A stretch of DNA of 64,000 nucleotides from Oscillospiraceae bacterium (GCA_022650485.1 JALCPP010000003.1:1-64000), one strand, 5' to 3'. Counted from the stretch's first letter, positions 19,816 to 28,161 are shown. Notes: generated by a model from the sequence alone, not told the origin. Made by a program: numbers and translations.

Positions 19816-19840
19816 TTCAGTCCGCATGAAGCGGACTGAA
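19816..19840 (+). promoter_or_regulatory. Hairpin between binding-protein and ATPase genes
   Basis: Perfect 10-bp stem TTCAGTCCGC / GCGGACTGAA with a 5-nt loop and no T-run. Such hairpins downstream of binding-protein genes often protect mRNA 3' ends or partially terminate, which keeps ATPase expression lower. Confidence 0.6.
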
Positions 19841-19880
19841 AGCGGAAGCCGGCGTGACAGAAGGAACCGGTGATAGAATC

Positions 19881-21401
19881 ATGAGCGATAATAAGAATGA
19901 ATATGTTCTAAAGATGGAAAACATCAATAAAACATTTCCGGGTGTCAAAGCGCTGAGCGGAGCGCGTCTTGAATTAAAGTATGGAGAAGTGCTGGCGCTC
20001 TGCGGAGAGAACGGTGCCGGAAAATCAACATTGATGCAGATTCTGGCTGGTGTTTTTCCACCTGATAAAGAATCGGGCGAAATTGTTTATCAGGGCAAAC
20101 CGGTGCAGTTCAAGACCCCCAACGAAGCAAAAAAAGCCGGAATTATCATGGTTTATCAGGAATTGTCACTTGTAAAGGATTTGAGTGTTGCCGAAAATAT
20201 TTTCCTTGGAAGTTTGCCGATGAAAGGAAAACATGTAGACTGGAAGACCTTAAATCAGACGACGCAGAAAGCCCTGGACGAACTGGGTTCTCCGATTCGG
20301 GCGCAGCAAATCGTTTCGTCCATGCCGATTGCCTACCAGCAGATGGTTGAAATTGCAAGAGGCATTGCATTGGGCGCGAAAGTATTAATCCTTGATGAAC
20401 CGACATCCTCATTGACAGAGAAAGAGAAAAACTCTCTGTTTAAAATCATTCGGCTGTTAAAATCCAGAGGAATCGGGATTATTTATATCAGCCATAAAAT
20501 GGATGAAATTTTCGAAATCAGCGACCGTGTGCTGGTCCTTCGCGACGGTCAGCCAACAGGAAATTTTGTCACAAGTGAGATTACTCTTGACGATGTTATT
20601 AAAAGCATGATCGGGCGTACGCTGGACAATTATTATCCAAAATGTCAGGCAAAAGCGGGCAAAGAAGTGCTGCGTGTGGAAAAGCTTACGCTTAGCGGCA
20701 TCTATAAAGATGTTTCTTTTTCTATTCGTGAGCGTGAAGTTGTTGGCTTCTACGGGCTTGTCGGTGCCGGACGTACGGAAATTATGGAAACATTGTTTGG
20801 AATTCGCAAACCGGATTCCGGAGATATTTACATTAATGGGGAAAAATCGCGGATTGCTTCCAGCTTGGATGCGCTTAAAAACAATATGGGATTTGTCACC
20901 GAGAATCGAAGAGGGCAGGGGCTTGTTGTAGACAAATCATGTCTGGAAAATGTTAGCTTGGCGATGTTACCCTGGATTAAGAAGTATGGCATGGTCGACA
21001 ACAAGAAATGTTTAGAACTTTATAATGAATACCATGATAAACTGCGGATTAGCTCCCCGGGACCAGAGCAGCGGGTGGGGTTCCTGTCTGGCGGAAACCA
21101 GCAGAAAGTGGTCATCGCCAAATGGCTGGCGCTGAATCCGAAGCTGCTGATTTTGGATGAGCCGACACGCGGAATTGACGTTGGCTCTAAGGCTGAGATT
21201 CATAAGTTAATTGCGCAGTTGGCGGAAAGTGGCGTTGCGGTTATCGTCATATCTTCTGAAATGCCGGAAATTATGGGCATCAGCAATCGTATTTATACTA
21301 TTGCGCAGGGACAAATCACAGGCGAGTTCTCTGGCCTTGAGATTACAGAAGAAAATATGATGAGGGCAATTACCATTACGGATTCAAGAAAAGAGGCATA
21401 G
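19881..21401 (+). CDS. Sugar ABC transporter ATP-binding protein (RbsA/MglA-type)
   Basis: 506 aa with two fused ABC domains, typical of CUT2 importers. The first Walker A is GENGAGKST near residue 40, with Q-loop VYQELSLV and Walker B VLILDEPTSSL. The second domain is degenerate at its Walker A (YGLVGAGRTEIM), as is normal for this family, but keeps LSGGNQQKV and LLILDEPTRGIDVG. ATG 19881 is preferred over GTG 19854. It closes the importer operon: permease, permease, binding protein, ATPase. Confidence 0.93.
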   Translation: MSDNKNEYVLKMENINKTFPGVKALSGARLELKYGEVLALCGENGAGKSTLMQILAGVFPPDKESGEIVYQGKPVQFKTPNEAKKAGIIMVYQELSLVKDLSVAENIFLGSLPMKGKHVDWKTLNQTTQKALDELGSPIRAQQIVSSMPIAYQQMVEIARGIALGAKVLILDEPTSSLTEKEKNSLFKIIRLLKSRGIGIIYISHKMDEIFEISDRVLVLRDGQPTGNFVTSEITLDDVIKSMIGRTLDNYYPKCQAKAGKEVLRVEKLTLSGIYKDVSFSIREREVVGFYGLVGAGRTEIMETLFGIRKPDSGDIYINGEKSRIASSLDALKNNMGFVTENRRGQGLVVDKSCLENVSLAMLPWIKKYGMVDNKKCLELYNEYHDKLRISSPGPEQRVGFLSGGNQQKVVIAKWLALNPKLLILDEPTRGIDVGSKAEIHKLIAQLAESGVAVIVISSEMPEIMGISNRIYTIAQGQITGEFSGLEITEENMMRAITITDSRKEA

Positions 21402-22074
21402 CACTGGACGGCGCTGGTATTGACTAGATGACAGCGGTAAATCCGGTTGTCCCCGGTAAATGGATAACTCAATGATAAGGAAGTCATCATAGCGGAACTT
21501 TCAATCTGTACAGAAGGGGCCGGTCGAGCATTTCCCCTTTCTATGCCGGACTTGGGTCAAATCTTACATCACAGCGCCGTGAAAATAAGAAATCCGAAGC
21601 AGAAGGACGCGCGATAGGGAAAATGGACTGCAAACGGTTTGCCCCGACTACGTACGGTATCTCAGCCTGAAAAGCTATGATCTATGAATTTCGAATGAAT
21701 GATCCGCAGGATCCTGACATATGACGAAGGCAGAGCAATTTTAAGTGTTTACTCAGTTGACTCTAGTCCTAAAAGCGATGAAATGGTGCTGAGTACCATA
21801 GCCTGGAATCACTGCGGCGGTATCGGTGATGCATCTGATTTTGTCGCAGAAATGACCTGAAGATGTATGTGGAGCTTCCCGTGACTAATGGGAAAGACCG
21901 CAAGATTTGTATGGAAAGCCTGTACCGAAATTGATCAATCACACAGTTAAGAGCCTCAAAGCGCAGTTTGCGTGAAGGGGCTCTTTTGTTATGCTTCGTG
22001 CCCCGAAAGAATTGAAGAGTTACGGCGGAATGTGATATGATGGGAATAAACAGGGGCTTGGGGGGAGAATGGTT
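21402..22074. other. Intergenic region, probably decayed sequence
   Basis: About 670 bp without an intact gene. A short frame near 21492 reads AELSICTEGAG, which faintly recalls the N-terminus of the TIM-barrel epimerase at 11967 (QLSICTDVFG), but it stops quickly. Further short frames end in stops. It may be decayed coding sequence from the end of the inositol island. A terminator lies at 21949-21989. Confidence 0.35.
21949..21989 (+). terminator. Probable Rho-independent terminator
   Basis: AAGAGCC...GGGCTCTT with an inner CGCA/TGCG pairing, followed by TTTGTT. It likely closes the inositol/transporter region. Confidence 0.65.
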
Positions 22075-22989
22075 ATGCCGAGAAGCAGGAGTGAGAGAAG
22101 GAAGAAGCACAAAATGAAAGGAATCATTCTGCTGTCCGTTTTGACGGCCTGTTTTGTTTGGCTGTACTGGGGAAATACTTCGATTCAAACAACGAAAATC
22201 ACGATTTGCAGTGAGAAAATCCCGGTGCCCTTTCAGGGGTTTGTCATTGTGCAGGTGTCTGATTTACATAATGCTGAGTTTGGGCACGGCCAAAGCAAGC
22301 TGCTTCATGCGGTAAAAGCCGCGTCCCCCAATCTGATTGCGGTAACGGGTGATCTGGTCGATTCGCGACATACCGATTTTCAGAAAGCGATGGAGTTTAT
22401 CGACGGTGCGGTTAAAATTGCGCCGGTGTATTATGTTACCGGCAACCATGAAGCGCGAATTGATGCCTATCCTGAGTTTGAAAAAAAGCTGGTGAAAGCT
22501 GGTGTTGTCGTACTGAGAAATCAAAGCAAAAGAGTTGAGCGGAATGGGGAGTATCTTCGGGTTTTGGGACTGGATGAACCGGATTTTATTGCAAAAGGCA
22601 ATGCGAATAAACGTGTGAGGTTGGTTGATACTACATTAAAAAATACGTTGAGTGATAGAAATTCATATACGATTTTATTGGCGCATCGACCGGAACTGTT
22701 TGATGAATATGCATCAAACCGCATTGATTTGGTTTTGAGCGGCCATGCTCACGGCGGGCAGGTTCGACTGCCGTTTGCCGGGGGACTTGTGGCGCCGGGT
22801 CAGGGCTTGTTTCCCAGGTACGATGGGGGTGTGTATGAAAGCGGTCAGACACAGATGGTGGTGAGCCGCGGATTAGGGAACAGCATTGCTCCTGTTCGCG
22901 TGAATAACCGCCCGGAACTGGCCGTTATCACGCTTCAGCCGGGGGAGCAGCCCGCATCTCTCGGAGGAGCGGGGCCGGCATCTCCGTAA
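22075..22989 (+). CDS. Membrane-anchored metallophosphoesterase (YkuE/YaeI-like)
   Basis: About 304 aa. A basic N-terminus and one membrane anchor (roughly residues 17-33) precede a calcineurin-like phosphoesterase domain. The dinuclear metal motifs are all present: VSDLHNAEFG, TGDLVDSRH, YVTGNHEA, and SGHAHGGQVRLP. Relatives act on phospholipid or nucleotide substrates at the membrane. ATG 22075 is preferred because GGGGGGAG lies 7-8 bases upstream; the ATG at 22069 is too close. Substrate unknown. Confidence 0.9.
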   Translation: MPRSRSERRKKHKMKGIILLSVLTACFVWLYWGNTSIQTTKITICSEKIPVPFQGFVIVQVSDLHNAEFGHGQSKLLHAVKAASPNLIAVTGDLVDSRHTDFQKAMEFIDGAVKIAPVYYVTGNHEARIDAYPEFEKKLVKAGVVVLRNQSKRVERNGEYLRVLGLDEPDFIAKGNANKRVRLVDTTLKNTLSDRNSYTILLAHRPELFDEYASNRIDLVLSGHAHGGQVRLPFAGGLVAPGQGLFPRYDGGVYESGQTQMVVSRGLGNSIAPVRVNNRPELAVITLQPGEQPASLGGAGPASP

Positions 22990-23015
22990 GGCAACGATTG
23001 CGTTAATAACTTGTA

Positions 23016-23044
23016 TTGACAAATTCGATTCATTTCGGTATACT
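23016..23044 (+). promoter_or_regulatory. Sigma-A promoter of the antiporter transcript
   Basis: TTGACA (23016-23021), a 17-bp spacer, TATACT (23039-23044). Near-consensus; transcription should begin around 23051 at the start of the riboswitch. Confidence 0.85.
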
Positions 23045-23049
23045 AATTA

Positions 23050-23140
23050 GGTTAGAGGGAGTAACTTCCTGTTTTAAGGATTAAAGTCGTCAATTCGGAA
23101 CATTGTTCCCGGCTTTAATGGCTAAATGCCTTGTGAGACT
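23050..23140 (+). promoter_or_regulatory. Probable yybP-ykoY (Mn2+) riboswitch
   Basis: Begins GGTTAGAGGGAGTAACTT, contains an AAGTCGTCAATTCGG...CCGGCTTT helix, and ends with the GTGAGACT strand. These match my memory of the yybP-ykoY class: a 5' GGGAGTA loop and a 3' GAGAC strand. The aptamer overlaps the 5' arm of a terminator, giving a simple transcriptional switch in which Mn2+ binding would allow read-through. The class is known to control Mn2+/Ca2+ exporters, consistent with the gene downstream. Class assignment from memory; not scored against a model. Confidence 0.7.
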
Positions 23141-23172
23141 CAACAAAGTATGTTCTTTGTTGAGTCTTTTAT
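23137..23172 (+). terminator. Riboswitch expression-platform terminator
   Basis: 12-bp perfect stem GACTCAACAAAG / CTTTGTTGAGTC with a 6-nt loop, then TTTTATTTT. The 5' arm overlaps the last conserved aptamer strand. Confidence 0.88.
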
Positions 23173-23200
23173 TTTGGATTTTTTTAAGGAGAAAAAATTT

Positions 23201-24268
23201 ATGGATGAGCTCATTTATCGCAGCTTGGAAACCTTGCCGACACTTGTTTTGGTACTGATTATTGCCGCGATGCTATATGTCCTGAGTAAAGGGGCGGACC
23301 TTTTAGTAGACCAGGCGGTCAGTTTATCTGTTCGCTGGGGTGTTCCGGAAATTGTGATTGGCGCAACCATTATCTCTTTAGGCACCACGCTTCCGGAAGT
23401 AACGGTTTCCGTTTTGGCAGCCGTCAATGGAAACCCGGACTTGGCGCTGGGGAACGCGATTGGTTCTATTATTGCGGATACCGGCCTGATTATTGGCCTT
23501 GCCGCAATGATCGGAGAGCTGGCGGTCGACAGAACCATTGTCAATCGACAGGGGCGCCTTCAGGTGTTGGCGGGAATCCTGCTGGCTTTTGTCTGTATTC
23601 CTTTTTCGGGAAATCACGGAAACATCAGGCAATGGGTCGGGTGGATTTTCATTGCGCTGCTGATTACCTATATCACGATTTCCATTAGATGGGCCAGAAA
23701 ACCTGCACCGAAACAATTGGCAGCCGATGAAGATGCTGCGGCGCAGCCTTCGGATGAAGCCGGCAGTGCGGAGGGGGAAGTTCCTCAAAGCGCAAAAACA
23801 GGTTCTGTAGCGATTCAGATATTTAAGCTGGTTGCAGGCATTACTCTTGTCATAGCGTCATCTAAAGTCTTGATTCCCGCCGTTAAAATTACGGCCATTC
23901 GCGTTGGAATTCCTCAAAGTATCATCGCTGCGACACTAGTTGCACTTGGGACCAGCCTGCCGGAGCTGGTCACCGCAATCACAGCGGTTCGAAAGGGCCA
24001 TGGTGCACTTGCGGTCGGCAATATCGTAGGGGCGGATATTCTAAATGTCCTTTTTGTCGTGGGAAGTGCTGCTGCTGTAACGCCGCAGGGACTGTCGGTC
24101 CCGGTTGACTTCTATCGGCTGCAGATTCCAACCATGCTTGTGATTTTGCTTGCGTTTCGGCTGTTTACCAAAGGGAAAGACGGAAAAATTTCGCGGCTGG
24201 AAGGCTCGTTGCTGTTTGCTATTTATATCGCTTATATTGTGTTAAGCTACACTTGGCTTCGCACCTGA
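23201..24268 (+). CDS. Calcium/sodium antiporter family protein (CaCA)
   Basis: 355 aa with two homologous halves of about five membrane segments each, each carrying the alpha-repeat ion-binding motif: ATIISLGTTLPEVTVS (near residue 52) and ATLVALGTSLPELVTA (near 246). A charged Ala/Glu-rich cytoplasmic loop (about residues 165-195) joins the halves. It would export Ca2+ or Mn2+ in exchange for Na+ or H+. ATG 23201 follows AAGGAG. Control by the upstream riboswitch points to manganese as a physiological substrate. Confidence 0.9.
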   Translation: MDELIYRSLETLPTLVLVLIIAAMLYVLSKGADLLVDQAVSLSVRWGVPEIVIGATIISLGTTLPEVTVSVLAAVNGNPDLALGNAIGSIIADTGLIIGLAAMIGELAVDRTIVNRQGRLQVLAGILLAFVCIPFSGNHGNIRQWVGWIFIALLITYITISIRWARKPAPKQLAADEDAAAQPSDEAGSAEGEVPQSAKTGSVAIQIFKLVAGITLVIASSKVLIPAVKITAIRVGIPQSIIAATLVALGTSLPELVTAITAVRKGHGALAVGNIVGADILNVLFVVGSAAAVTPQGLSVPVDFYRLQIPTMLVILLAFRLFTKGKDGKISRLEGSLLFAIYIAYIVLSYTWLRT

Positions 24269-24296
24269 GTTCGGGCTTGTTTGGCGGCAGACAAGA

Positions 24297-24337
24297 CAGT
24301 CCGGGTCCATTCTCCGGGTGATGGGACGGGCTGCTTT
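24297..24337 (+). terminator. Terminator after the antiporter gene
   Basis: Imperfect long stem CAGTCCGGGTCCAT / ATGGGACGGGCTG followed by CTTTT. Confidence 0.65.
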
Positions 24338-24405
24338 TAAAGAAGTTGTGCGCAGGGCAGTTTTCGCTGTGCCTGTTTGGACTTTGGGGCTGGAAGGAAA
24401 ATTCA

Positions 24406-25062
24406 ATGCAGTATCGAGAAATTGATCTTGAACATTGGGCACGAAAAGAACATTATCTTCATTTTACGAAAGAGGTTAACTGTACCTGCTGCATGACGTC
24501 TGACCTTGATGTGACCGGCCTTTCAAGCGCTTGCAAAGCCGCAGACCGCAGTTTCTACGTCGCTTTGCTGTACTGCGTTTGTAAAGTCATCAATGCCCAC
24601 GAAGAATTTCGAATGGCTTATCTTTGGCAGGAAAAAAAGCTGATTCTATGGGACCAGGTTGTGCCCTCTCACCTTGTGTTTCATTCGGGCAGTGAAACTT
24701 TCACGAGGATTTGGTCCGACTGGCATCCTGATTTTATAAAATTTTATACGGATTGCCGCAGGGATATGGAAGCTGGCAGGCGGACGATGGGGTGCAGTGT
24801 GCCGCATGTGCCCAAAAACATTTTTGATGTGTCATGTATTCCATGGCGGAACTATTCAGCTATGAGCTTGCATATTCCGGAAAACTGGATTTACCTTGCC
24901 CCTATTATTACATGGGGAAAATTCACGGAAAAGAATCATCGGATGCTTTTACCGATGACGATGCAAATTCATCACGCGGCGGCGGATGGATTTCATATTA
25001 CCCGTTTTTTTAACGAGGTTGAACAGGCTGCGAAGATTTTGGCGGATTCTTTATCTGCCTGA
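24406..25062 (+). CDS. Chloramphenicol acetyltransferase-like protein
   Basis: 218 aa, the normal length of a type A (CatA) acetyltransferase. The catalytic motif near the C-terminus is QIHHAAADGFHITRFF, containing the active-site histidine and the HHxxxDG signature. IPWRNYSAM in the middle is also typical. The family transfers acetyl from acetyl-CoA to the 3-hydroxyl of chloramphenicol, though many chromosomal relatives have untested activity. It has its own terminator, and no mobile element is adjacent, so it looks like a resident gene. GGAAGGAAAA precedes ATG. Confidence 0.85.
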   Translation: MQYREIDLEHWARKEHYLHFTKEVNCTCCMTSDLDVTGLSSACKAADRSFYVALLYCVCKVINAHEEFRMAYLWQEKKLILWDQVVPSHLVFHSGSETFTRIWSDWHPDFIKFYTDCRRDMEAGRRTMGCSVPHVPKNIFDVSCIPWRNYSAMSLHIPENWIYLAPIITWGKFTEKNHRMLLPMTMQIHHAAADGFHITRFFNEVEQAAKILADSLSA

Positions 25063-25093
25063 CGGCAGGAACCGCCGGAGCGCGGATGCATTA

Positions 25094-25138
25094 AAACGCT
25101 GTGCGGCGGTGAAGATGCCCGTCACACAGCGTTTAAAA
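25094..25138 (+). terminator. Terminator after the acetyltransferase gene
   Basis: 10-bp stem AAACGCTGTG / CACAGCGTTT, then AAAAG. The T-run is weak on the plus strand. Confidence 0.55.
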
Positions 25139-25139
25139 G

Positions 25140-25168
25140 TTTACAAAAGGGCCTGATAATGTTATAAT
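25140..25168 (+). promoter_or_regulatory. Strong sigma-A promoter of a tiny transcript
   Basis: TTTACA (25140-25145), a 17-bp spacer, TATAAT (25163-25168). It drives a unit of about 125 nt that ends at a terminator near 25297. Confidence 0.8.
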
Positions 25169-25197
25169 ACAGGTAGGTTTAGGGGGCGTTTATTCAG

Positions 25198-25263
25198 ATG
25201 GAGCGTAGATTAAACGTATTTCCCGATTGGCAGGCGGCTAAGCAGCTTGAAAGATTCTTGTAA
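25198..25263 (+). CDS. Small ORF, 21 aa (MERRLNVFPDWQAAKQLERF...)
   Basis: ATG 25198 to TAA 25261, 21 residues, with AGGGGG about 12 bases upstream. It sits inside a complete miniature transcription unit: near-consensus promoter (25140-25168) and a terminator starting three bases after the stop. The peptide is amphipathic and has no membrane segment. I do not recognise it. It could be a small functional protein, or an incidental frame in a small RNA. Confidence 0.5.
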   Translation: MERRLNVFPDWQAAKQLERFL

Positions 25264-25265
25264 TG

Positions 25266-25297
25266 TCCGGGAGTGGTTGCACTTCTCGGGCTTTTTT
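25266..25297 (+). terminator. Terminator of the 21-aa unit
   Basis: Imperfect stem TCCGGGAGTG / CACTTCTCGGG around GTTG, followed by TTTTTT. Confidence 0.7.
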
Positions 25298-25357
25298 ATA
25301 TCTTGGTTTCAGCAGGTACAGCGCTGACAGTGTGTGAAAGCGAAAGAGGAACTTCCC

Positions 25358-26917
25358 ATGATTTTTGTAAATGTCGTAAGCATTTATTTTTTTGTTATGA
25401 TTGTAGCGGTTGTGTATGCGTGTGCCCATATCAGAACGTTAAATGATTCCCAATATGCGCATACGTCTGTGCTGTTATGCTTTGCGGTTTGCTTTTATAT
25501 CATCGGATATTCCATGGAGCTGAATTCTGAGGGCGTTGCGCAGATTTTGTTTTGGAACAGGCTGGAATATGTGGGCATTCCGTTTATATCCGCGCTGTGG
25601 CTGGCGGTTGGGCTGATGTATACCGGCCATTATAACCGTCACAGGCATGCTTTGTTTGCAGCAATTTATGCGGTCCCGTTTCTTACTTTGATCTTCAGAC
25701 TTACCAACAAATATCATCATCTTTATCTATCTTCCATTGATTTTGTCAGGGAATACGGCACGCTGCGGCTGGTCAAGGAACCGGGTATTTGGATGTATGT
25801 GCAGGCGGTTCATTCTACCGTGATGATTTTTATCACGATGAGTTTGCTTCTTCACTATTCTATTCAGATGGAGGAAGCGGTCAGGGATAAAGTGAGGCTG
25901 ATTGTTGCGGCCTCCCTTTTCTCCGTTACCGGGCTGGCTCTTGCAATGATGAAACCGTTTGGGCTGCATATTGACTACATGGCCCTGTGTCTGCCGATCG
26001 CGGGCATATTGGTTAGTGTTGCTATTTTGAGGTATGATTTTCTCGAAGCAAAATCAACTGCCAGAAGCCGGGTGTTTGAGTCAGACAGGAACGCGATTGT
26101 TTTGATGAATCAGTATCACAGAATCATCGATTACAATAAAAATGCAAAGTGCCTTTTTGACCGATTAAACGTAACGGTTACCAGAATGCCGATTAACAAG
26201 ATGTTCCCGCATATCCCGCAGATGCTGAAAGGGCTTTTAAGTACGGAAACCGGTGTGATTCAACTTCCCATTGACGGGGAAAAACGGTATTATGAATTCA
26301 GTACAAAGAAGATTGATGTCGCCAGAGGACAGCAGGGCCAAATCAAAACCATTCGCGATGTGACGGAAACGACCTTGCTCAATAAAAACCTGAGGCGGCA
26401 GGCCATGATGGATGAGCTGAGCGGATTGAGCAACCGCCGGGCTTTTATTCAAATTGGGCAGAAACGGATACAAAAATCGGAAACATCGGGTTGTGCCATG
26501 TATCTGTTAATGATGGATCTGGATTATTTTAAGCGTGTGAATGACCGGTACGGTCATCAAATGGGGGACAGAGTGGTTCAGGCGTTTGGCCGAATCCTAA
26601 AAAAAATTTTTTCTGAAGGGCATCTCATCGCGCGTATTGGGGGAGAAGAATTTGCGGTTTTGCTGTCCGGCTGTGACAGCGGGCTGGTGTGTGCTTATGC
26701 GGAAGAGGTACGTAAACATATGGAGCAGCTGGATTTTTCCTGTGAGGAGGAAACATTCTGTGTGACGGTGAGTGTTGGCGTGGCCCGAAAGGATATTGCC
26801 GGCCAGACGCTGGACAGTTTGATGCGTGCGGCAGATCAGGCACTGTACCGTTCCAAAGACCGCGGGCGCAATTGTGTAACGGTGAACGAGGGTTCCGCAG
26901 ACGATGCCGTGAATTGA
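25358..26917 (+). CDS. Diguanylate cyclase with 7TM sensor and PAS-like domain
   Basis: 519 aa. Residues 1-220 contain seven hydrophobic segments resembling the histidine-kinase N-terminal 7TM sensor. A PAS-like region follows at about 235-340, then a GGDEF domain at about 350-510. The active site reads GGEEF near residue 428, with MDLDYFKRVNDRYGHQMGD upstream, so c-di-GMP synthesis is expected. No EAL domain is present. ATG 25358 follows AAAGAGGAA; a GTG at 25334 is less likely. It is unrelated to its neighbours in function. Confidence 0.92.
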   Translation: MIFVNVVSIYFFVMIVAVVYACAHIRTLNDSQYAHTSVLLCFAVCFYIIGYSMELNSEGVAQILFWNRLEYVGIPFISALWLAVGLMYTGHYNRHRHALFAAIYAVPFLTLIFRLTNKYHHLYLSSIDFVREYGTLRLVKEPGIWMYVQAVHSTVMIFITMSLLLHYSIQMEEAVRDKVRLIVAASLFSVTGLALAMMKPFGLHIDYMALCLPIAGILVSVAILRYDFLEAKSTARSRVFESDRNAIVLMNQYHRIIDYNKNAKCLFDRLNVTVTRMPINKMFPHIPQMLKGLLSTETGVIQLPIDGEKRYYEFSTKKIDVARGQQGQIKTIRDVTETTLLNKNLRRQAMMDELSGLSNRRAFIQIGQKRIQKSETSGCAMYLLMMDLDYFKRVNDRYGHQMGDRVVQAFGRILKKIFSEGHLIARIGGEEFAVLLSGCDSGLVCAYAEEVRKHMEQLDFSCEEETFCVTVSVGVARKDIAGQTLDSLMRAADQALYRSKDRGRNCVTVNEGSADDAVN

Positions 26918-26942
26918 ATCATCGCGAAAAAGGAGGAGATTG

Positions 26943-27467
26943 GTGTTGAATCCATCGGAACGCAGAAACCAGATTTTAGAATTTTTAAAACAGGGAAACC
27001 GGCCCATCAGCGCGGGCTCGTTGGCAAAAAAGCTGAATGTGAGCAGACAGGTCATTGTGGGGGACGTTGCGCTGTTACGTGCGGCAAATCAGCCGATAAC
27101 CGCCACACCGCGCGGCTATGTTCTGGAAAGCCCGGATTTGCGGCCGGGGGAATTGATCAGAACCGTTGCCTGCCGGCATGACCGGGGCAAAATCACCCAA
27201 GAACTGTACTCAATTGTGGACAATGGATGCGGGGTTCTGGATGTGATTGTGGAGCATGCTGTTTACGGCCAGATTTCAGGGCGGCTTCAGGTCTTTTCCC
27301 GCTTTGACGCGGATGATTTTGTGCGCCGGCTGGAAAAGGGACAGGCGCTTCCGCTGTGTGACTTGACAGGCGGTGTGCATCTGCACACAATCTCCTGCCC
27401 GAATGAAGCAGCTTACCGGCGGGTTTTGGAACAATTAAAATGCGAAGGAATTCTTTTTGAGCATTAG
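26943..27467 (+). CDS. niaR: Niacin-responsive transcriptional repressor NiaR
   Basis: 174 aa. An N-terminal HTH_11 domain (residues 1-60, KKLNVSRQVIVGDVALLRA) is followed by a 3H domain, whose name-giving histidines appear in CRHDRG, VEHAVYG and GGVHLHTI. NiaR represses niacin uptake and NAD synthesis genes with nicotinate as co-repressor. TTG 26940, GTG 26943 and TTG 26946 are all possible starts after AGGAGGAG; GTG has the best spacing. The next gene is niaX, with a NiaR site between them. Confidence 0.92.
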   Translation: MLNPSERRNQILEFLKQGNRPISAGSLAKKLNVSRQVIVGDVALLRAANQPITATPRGYVLESPDLRPGELIRTVACRHDRGKITQELYSIVDNGCGVLDVIVEHAVYGQISGRLQVFSRFDADDFVRRLEKGQALPLCDLTGGVHLHTISCPNEAAYRRVLEQLKCEGILFEH

Positions 27468-27479
27468 GGCGGGGGATGC

Positions 27480-27508
27480 TTGACTTTTTTTCATTCTTCT
27501 GGTATCAT
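27480..27508 (+). promoter_or_regulatory. Sigma-A promoter of niaX
   Basis: TTGACT (27480-27485), a 17-bp spacer, TATCAT (27503-27508), located just upstream of the NiaR operator. Confidence 0.75.
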
Positions 27509-27516
27509 ATGTCACA

Positions 27517-27536
27517 ACAGGTGTCAAGACATATGT
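27517..27536. promoter_or_regulatory. NiaR operator
   Basis: ACAGGTGTCAAGACATATGT has the ACA-N2-TGTC-N2-GACA-N2-TGT symmetry I know for NiaR sites. It covers the expected transcription start just downstream of the -10 box, so bound NiaR would block niaX transcription. Confidence 0.8.
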
Positions 27537-27585
27537 AATGACTTTATGTTCCCACACCGGGAATGAAATAAGGAGAGTGAAATCC

Positions 27586-28161
27586 ATGAACCGCAAATCC
27601 ACAATGCAGTCGGTTCAGACCATGACGATTGCAGCGCTGTTGTGCGCTGTTGGTATTGTTATCCCAATGACCTTCCCAAAAATTGCGGTTGGTCCTGCTT
27701 CGTTTACGCTGGCCAGCCATGTGCCGGTGTTTTTGGCCATGTTTATTTCCCCGGGGGTGGCGGCGGTCGTTACTCTGGGCACGACGCTGGGCTTTTTCCT
27801 GTCCGGTTTGCCGCTGGTGATTACGTTGCGTGCGCTGAGCCATATTGTTTTTATCATGATCGGGGCTTTGGTGCTGAAAAAGCGTTCTGCTCAAATGAAT
27901 TTTTCAGTGGGCAGTTTTCTGTTCGGTTTGTTTTTGGGCGTCATTCATGCTGCGTGTGAAGTGGTTGTTGTTACCTTTTTCTTTTTCGGTGGTCAGCTTT
28001 CCAGTGCGACCTATTCCAGTGGGTACATTACTTCCGTTTTTCTGTTAGTCGGTCTTGGCGGTTTGATTCACAGTATGGTCGACTTCGGAATTTCCGTGGC
28101 TGCGTGGAAGCCGATCAGCAAGGTGATCCGCATTCCGGTCAGCGCGAAAGCAAAAGGATAA
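27586..28161 (+). CDS. niaX: Niacin ECF transporter S component NiaX
   Basis: 191 aa, five to six hydrophobic segments. The length and the early segment MTIAALLCAVGIVIPM are characteristic of energy-coupling-factor S components. S components bind the vitamin and share the EcfAAT module encoded elsewhere. The niaR gene upstream and the NiaR operator in the promoter make niacin the likely substrate. AAGGAGAG precedes ATG 27586; the upstream frame to 27538 is not used. Confidence 0.88.
   Translation: MNRKSTMQSVQTMTIAALLCAVGIVIPMTFPKIAVGPASFTLASHVPVFLAMFISPGVAAVVTLGTTLGFFLSGLPLVITLRALSHIVFIMIGALVLKKRSAQMNFSVGSFLFGLFLGVIHAACEVVVVTFFFFGGQLSSATYSSGYITSVFLLVGLGGLIHSMVDFGISVAAWKPISKVIRIPVSAKAKG

Noticed and set aside
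25063-25357. c-di-GMP riboswitch upstream of the diguanylate cyclase
   Set aside because: The GEMM core motifs are absent; the region is explained by a CAT terminator and the small promoter-ORF-terminator unit.
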